Shown in pieces: positions 59,337 to 64,000 of a DNA stretch of 64,000 bases. Numbering within the stretch: position 1 is the first letter of the stretch; every line of letters starts with the position of its first letter. Source of the stretch: Posidonia oceanica (taxonomy: Eukaryota > Streptophyta > Magnoliopsida > Alismatales > Posidoniaceae); the NCBI GenBank assembly GCA_037176725.1, contig JAZBRS010000013.1:12961001-13025000 (forward strand). The letters run 5' to 3'. The notes beneath the pieces were generated by a model. That model was given only the letters and a program-made list of their open reading frames with translations, was not told the origin of the DNA and ran no database searches. The position numbers and the translations under genes are program-made.

Positions 59337-60614
59337 CATGACAGTGGATCTAGAGGGTATGAAACCTCTGTGTAGCTGGACATGATACGCTATACGGACC
59401 GGGTACCGAGACTGTGGGTGCTGGCTGAGCCTAAGGGTAAGGAGCCTCTAGTGGTTCGAAGCACTGTGTTAGGACGCTAGGAGAGCGTACCCTGTGGTGT
59501 TGTCCTGAAAGAGGACAGCTTGTCTGAGAAGGGTGAACGGCTTTCCTGTGTGGTTAGCCTTGTGAGGGAACTGCTGGGGAGGTAGGTCGTTGGGACGGGT
59601 ATTCTTTTCCAAAGGGTGGTTTGTCTGTGGCAGTGCAGACGCCGTGGTTGCACCTCGGTGGACAGCTTGTGGCTAGTGTTGGTTGCTTGGCGTTGGACAA
59701 GACGACACATTGTTGAGGGTCTTTCTGAGAGGTTGGACTTCGAGACTGATAGGTGCGCCCTGTCCGTGGCAGTGCAGTGGCACTTTAGCAGCTACTTGTG
59801 GCCAGTGTTTGTTGTGGTTGTGGTTTTGCTAAGCTTTGATTCAGGAAATCAGGCTCTGGTCTAGAGAAGATTGTGTTTTCTGAGCATTGAACCGTAGTTG
59901 GTTTTTGGTCTCGAGTGGACCATGTGTTTTCTAAGCAGAGGCTCTATGCTTATTTTGTGGATGTTGTAAGTGTACTGGTTGCAATTGTGAGCATTTAGAC
60001 ACCGTTGACTGTCTGATCCGTACAAAGAGTGCGTGGGATCAGACTATGTGGTTTTTAATAATTGTGTGTGTGCTTTTTGACTTGATTTGGCAGGAGTAGT
60101 CGTTTCAAGTGTGCATAGAGGTTTTGAAAAGCATGCATATGGTTTTGATTTGAAAGAAAGGGAAAAGTAATTTTAAAAGGCATGTTTTAATGGGTTTGCT
60201 GCATGCTGGGTAATAGTCAGTTGCAATGTTGTGGCATTGTAGCATCCAAGTGTGATGCTTGTGGTTGGCTACTTTTGGCGTGGTTACGCTTGTTTCCTCA
60301 GCATTGTTTGTGGAGTAGTTTTGGTGTGTGTTTAGGTGAGCTGTGTGCTGTGTGACCGTTTTGAGTGGTCACTCTTGTGTGCTTCGTTTTTGGTGTTTCC
60401 GTAGGTGCAGGTTAGGAGCTGTTTTCTTGCTAGTGCACAAAAGGAGTCACACTGCTACACATCAGGGGTTCTGGGTATGTATGTAGTTTTAGATTTATTT
60501 CCTGTTAATTATACTTCATATTATTGTAGATATCCCATTTTCACATTTCCGAGAGTCAATTAAGGATAGGAAACCTTGAGGCGCCTTAAATCACATAACT
60601 AAGGACTTATAACA
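59337..60614 (+). repeat. 3.9-kb LTR-like repeat, plus-strand copy, second part
   Basis: It continues the repeat cut at 33018. It aligns with the complement of about 19240 to 17707, through GTGGCAGTGCAG, GTTGGTTGCTT, AGGTGCAGGTTAGGAGCTG and CACACATCAGGGGTTCTGG. It ends near AACTAAGGACTTATAACA, which corresponds to AACTAAGGGGTCGTTACA in the minus-strand copy. Five bases on either side of the whole repeat (CAACT at 30557 and CATTT at 60615) match at 3 of 5, so a target duplication is not proven, and the DNA beyond 60614 is not copia. Confidence 0.7.
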
Positions 60615-60670
60615 CATTTTCCAGCTTTTCCATAATTTATTTAAGAACATTACTTGGTTTTACTTGATTC

Positions 60671-60912
60671 GAGGTCATTAGTTGTGGTAGAGCTAACACA
60701 CTCAAACTAGTGGCAAGTTTGAGTACCTTGAACACTTTTCTCAATATGAGTCTGTTAGCTGTGGCAGAGCTAACACTGTTATTCTACTTAAACTAGTGAC
60801 AAGTTTGAGTACATTTAACATTATTTATTGCGAGTTTATTAGCCGTGATAGAGTTAATACTCTCGTTGCACTCAAATTAGTGGTAGATTTGACTATTTTA
60901 ATGTTAAATGGC
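60671..60912 (+). repeat. ~80-bp tandem repeat, 3 copies
   Basis: Units start near 60671, 60747 and 60831. Each has TTAGCTGTGGCAGAGCTAA, a short hairpin, and then CAAACTAGTGGCAAGTTTG, a second short hairpin. Arms decay from unit to unit. Confidence 0.8.
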
Positions 60913-61814
60913 TTGTTTTTATGATTTTATGGAATTTCTGAGTTATCCTGGACTTTTAGTGCATCTCCTTGGATTAATATAAAAGACAGGGGGAAACTGC
61001 AAAAGCCCAGCTCACTGCCTGCCTCAGAGGCAATAGAGCTCGTCGTCAGTGTAAGCGGTGACGAGACTCGCCGCCAGTAAAACAGGCGACTGGCAACCCT
61101 CGGGCTCTCACACGTTGTGTTCTATCATCCTGTGTTTTAATATAATATATGGGATTTTTATAAAATATTCTAACATTTTTCTCATAATTATTAATATTTC
61201 TATAATTTTCCTAACACTTAAATATATGGTATATCATATATATTATAACAATTAATTAAGAAAAATTCTAGAAGATTCTAAAAAAATGGATGACATTAAT
61301 CATAAAATAATATATCTTTATTTTGGTTAAAACAAGGTTTTGAGTTTATAATCACGTTTTTTAATATATTATAGCTATGTTTAATTTAAAACCACATTTA
61401 AGAATAATAAAGATAAATCTAGATTGTTCCAGCAGCTATAGATTTAGACTAGGTCAAAGGATAAGGCCCTTAGATTCGTAACTAATCAGTTTGGGATTTT
61501 ATTTTCAAAAATTTGGATCTTTATAGCTCGGCGCCACACTGATAGGCGACTAGGTTTAGTAGATATTTTATTTGATTTTCTGTGCTAGCAGAAATGAAAT
61601 ATCTGTGTTTGTCCTTGCGTCTTGTGGTGCCTTTTTAAAATATCTGCCTTCCTGTCGCCGCTTGGAACGACAACGAGATGGAATAAATCAGGGCTTGTCG
61701 CCGCTCCTTGTGGCGACGAGCATAAATATCTGATTCAAAATTTGAAAATTTAAATTTAATTTAATATCTAGAAAATATCCACTCAACCTCCCACGAGATT
61801 TGTTGCCCTAACAT

Positions 61815-61825
61815 TCTATAAGTAG
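61815..61825 (+). promoter_or_regulatory. TATA-like box, probably of an LTR remnant
   Basis: TCTATAAGTAG lies just downstream of a CCTCCCACGAGA stretch and upstream of a purine-rich leader (61850-61960) with GAGAGAGAG runs. The arrangement resembles the U3/R border of a plant LTR. Confidence 0.45.
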
Positions 61826-62632
61826 ACCCCTAGAGCTAGAGGTCAAGGGGAGACATTTGGAGAAGAGAAAGGAGGCTTTTTAGAATTTTGGAGAGACTTT
61901 TAATCTGAGAGAGAGAGCTTGTGAGAGACTCCCTACATGCTATGAGAGAGATCCTGAGAGATTCCTAGCCCCACTTTGCCAAAATCTTGTGAGAAAACTT
62001 GGATCCCAGAGATCGTGCCCATCCGGAGTTCTCTGTGTCTCCGCTTCCTCATCCCATAACATACAACATAGAGGATGAAGGGAGTATTTATTCCAATCTG
62101 TTTTTTTACATATTATTGTATTCCTTAGATAGGCACATTGCATATGCAGGCGGGGAACCATCCTCCGGTTAGTATTATTTTCATTTATTGATGTCATTTA
62201 TCATTTTTTCTCACGTTGTTTACTACACACCTGGACTTACCTAGATCTATCTTATTTGTTTTGAAGGAAAGGAGTTTGCTACATAGCACGAAGACGCCGC
62301 TGGACAGAATCCTACCGCTGATCCAGTGAACCGAGGACTCACATTTACATATCCCGTAGGTGCCTTGTCAGTCGGCTCTACAAATCGACAAGTGGCGATC
62401 ACAGCAGTTGTCGACGTATGTGGAAGCGCTGATGCCTACATCAACACCCTAAATCCACATCTACAGAAAGTGGCGATCACATTGGGATTGGCTTGAGCCA
62501 ACCCTCTGTGCTATGTGAGTATCTCCTTTCCCTTATTTATTTATTTTCATAGATCTAGGCGTTGTTTTGGGTCTGGAAGTCGTGCATATAGGGTTTCTTG
62601 GCACCTAGACCCTTTATCGGGTTTTTTATTTT

Positions 62633-62861
62633 GACGTTTGGAAGCCTTCACATCTACCCGCCTCTGCTTGAGGTGTTGAGTCTCGTCGCACTTAAAGGTG
62701 GTGAATCAAGTCGACGCCCATTGCACGGGTGACCAGATCTATTCTATTCTAACGTCAGAAAGCCTCCACATCTAGCCGCCACCTTTCGAGGTGTCAAGTC
62801 TCGTCGCACTTAGAGGCAGCGACTCAATTCAGTGCCGCTTATACAGGCGATTGGATCTGGA
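62633..62861 (+). repeat. ~115-bp direct duplication
   Basis: Two adjacent related blocks start near 62633 and 62751. Shared words include AGCC.CACATCTA.CCGCC, GAGTCTCGTCGCACTTA or CAAGTCTCGTCGCACTTA, and a final GATCTATT or GATCTGGAT. Confidence 0.8.
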
Positions 62862-63751
62862 TAGTTTTTTTTACTGCAGATCGTTTATTTTTTTTATCTA
62901 TTTACGTTATTTTTTTTTTGCGGTATCATAAAAATATATATTCTTGTCCATTGTATTCTCTTTCTTTTTATGACGATTTTTAGGATTTGTTTGTGTCCAC
63001 CAATAGAGTGGAAACTATTTGATTGATATTAGAGCTAAAGTTCCTTAAGAGAATCTCTCTCTAGTTAGAACAATCAAGCTAAGTGAACCGAGCCAGTGCA
63101 AGTCGCTCTCCCATGCTCTGTGCTTAATTGTGATAGTTAGATTGATAACTTAAGGTGTTCTACAGTATTGTTATTGACTCCTTTCTTCTCCCTGAGTCAA
63201 TAATTGCCCTTAGTAGATGCTTGATGCTCAAGTATTTTTTGTTTATTTATCGCTTTGTAGTTTGTTAGGATATGACCCTAAGGACAAAATCCTGGGTTGC
63301 GGGCCCCTCTATAAAGAGACAAATCCACTGCTTAGATCCTTTTGGTGGACCCTAACGAAGGTCAAAGGGAGGTACCCGAAGAGTACAAAAATCCTATTGT
63401 GTGACCCTTCGATCCCATGAAGTTAGCCTTACCCTAGCCTTAGGAACTTGACAGTTGAGAGAATGCAGGTTAAATTAACTGATTAATTAATCATTTGAAT
63501 TAGTAAAATCAGTGTTCTTTCTGTTAACCTGTTTGTTTACTAACCTTGTTTGACGTGCGGTCTTTGAAAGACTGATTTCGATTACTGAGAGGACAGGTAC
63601 TTTCGCTCCATGTCCAACTGGTGTCGAGTTTCGTCGCCCTGTTAGTCGGCGACGGAACACCGCTGCTACCGACGACCCCACCTTCAGATCACGTTGGGTG
63701 ACTTGTTTGTAGGGTGATTGGTCTGGTTTGAGATACAGGTTACAGGGGTTC

Positions 63752-64000
63752 TGTAGGCACCCTGATTTGGCGCCATTCTTCGGCAGACTCCTCCGGAGAT
63801 GCTTGCTCGGGATGCGGCATGGCGGACCCTACCATTTCACCCCCAAACCAAACCTTAAACCTACCCAAACCCTAAAACCCACTAGCCTAAAAGCCCAAAG
63901 CCCACTTATGGCGCAGAGATGCATGGTAACAGACTCAGAATCCGGCCCACAGGCTCTGACCTAGGTTTAGAGCACCTCACCGGAGCACCTCGTCGGCACA
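63752..64000 (+). repeat. Start of a diverged Tat-like LTR, cut by the window edge
   Basis: It begins TGTAGGCACCCTGATTTGG. It aligns with the first ~250 bp of the Tat-like LTRs: shared GGAGATGCTTGCTCGG / GGAGCTTGCTCGG, GGCATGGC(A/G)GACC, then a string of CCAAACC and AACCCTAAA motifs and AAAGCCCA. Preceded by TTACAGGGGTTC, a possible purine tract. Confidence 0.65.

Larger units (their letters stand above)
60615..63751. other. Uncharacterised repeat-rich region
   Basis: No gene recognised. It contains an ~80-bp tandem repeat, a TATA-like box with a short leader, a ~115-bp duplication and two primer-site-like sequences: TGGCGATCACATTGGGA (about 62471) and TGATATTAGAGC (about 63025). These suggest remnants of one or two LTR elements whose borders I could not set. 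GC-rich islands with GTCGCCG words alternate with AT-rich DNA. Confidence 0.4.

Overview
The window is nuclear DNA of a flowering plant. It starts with the 5' end of a MIKC-type MADS-box gene and then runs through about 60 kb of transposable elements stacked inside one another. The evidence is spliceosomal introns with GT/AG borders, plant-specific transposon lineages (Mutator-like with plant mobile domain, hAT, Athila, Tat/Ogre, Sirevirus), 5-bp target duplications, and tRNA primer sites typical of plant LTR elements. I see no tRNA, rRNA, CRISPR or bacterial-type features, and the species cannot be named from this sequence.

Layout. 1-3260: exon 1 of an SVP/StMADS11-like MADS gene on the minus strand (2129-2310), with its leader, a (TA)n microsatellite and upstream region. 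3265-3535: a small MITE. 3706-9404: a Mutator-like element with ~200-bp terminal inverted repeats, carrying a broken transposase joined to a broken plant-mobile-domain gene. 10640-13605: a decayed hAT transposon. 13675-14344 and 29686-30561: two pieces of one minus-strand Ty1/copia element, split by a complete but dead Athila-type Ty3/gypsy element (14345-29685, minus strand). The Athila copy is itself interrupted by a 3.9-kb LTR-like repeat (17707-21612), which holds a hAT-type MITE. 30562-33018 plus 59337-60614: a second, plus-strand copy of that 3.9-kb repeat, split by a 26.3-kb Tat/Ogre-like element (33019-59331) with 2,726-bp LTRs and a perfect GGTAT duplication. That element has gag but no visible reverse transcriptase, and its gag is split by a Sirevirus-type copia element (38635-48390) with a perfect CAGAG duplication. 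60615-63751: uncharacterised repeat-rich DNA. 63752-64000: the start of another Tat-like LTR.

The insertion order can be read directly: copia, then Athila, then the 3.9-kb repeats, then the Tat-like element, then the Sirevirus. None of the transposon genes is intact. The Sirevirus is the best preserved, with most catalytic motifs kept but stops and frameshifts present. The Athila copy has lost catalytic residues in protease, reverse transcriptase and integrase.

The most interesting part is the 3' non-coding region of the Tat-like element. It carries a ~4.9-kb array of about 96 copies of a 51-bp unit with internal higher-order duplications, followed by two more unrelated tandem repeats (~150 bp and 36 bp). 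This looks like a retrotransposon generating satellite DNA. Other points worth a second look are tRNA T-arm (B-box)-like motifs clustered in the 3.9-kb repeat, the transposase/plant-mobile-domain junction in the Mutator-like element, and its nine subterminal palindromes.
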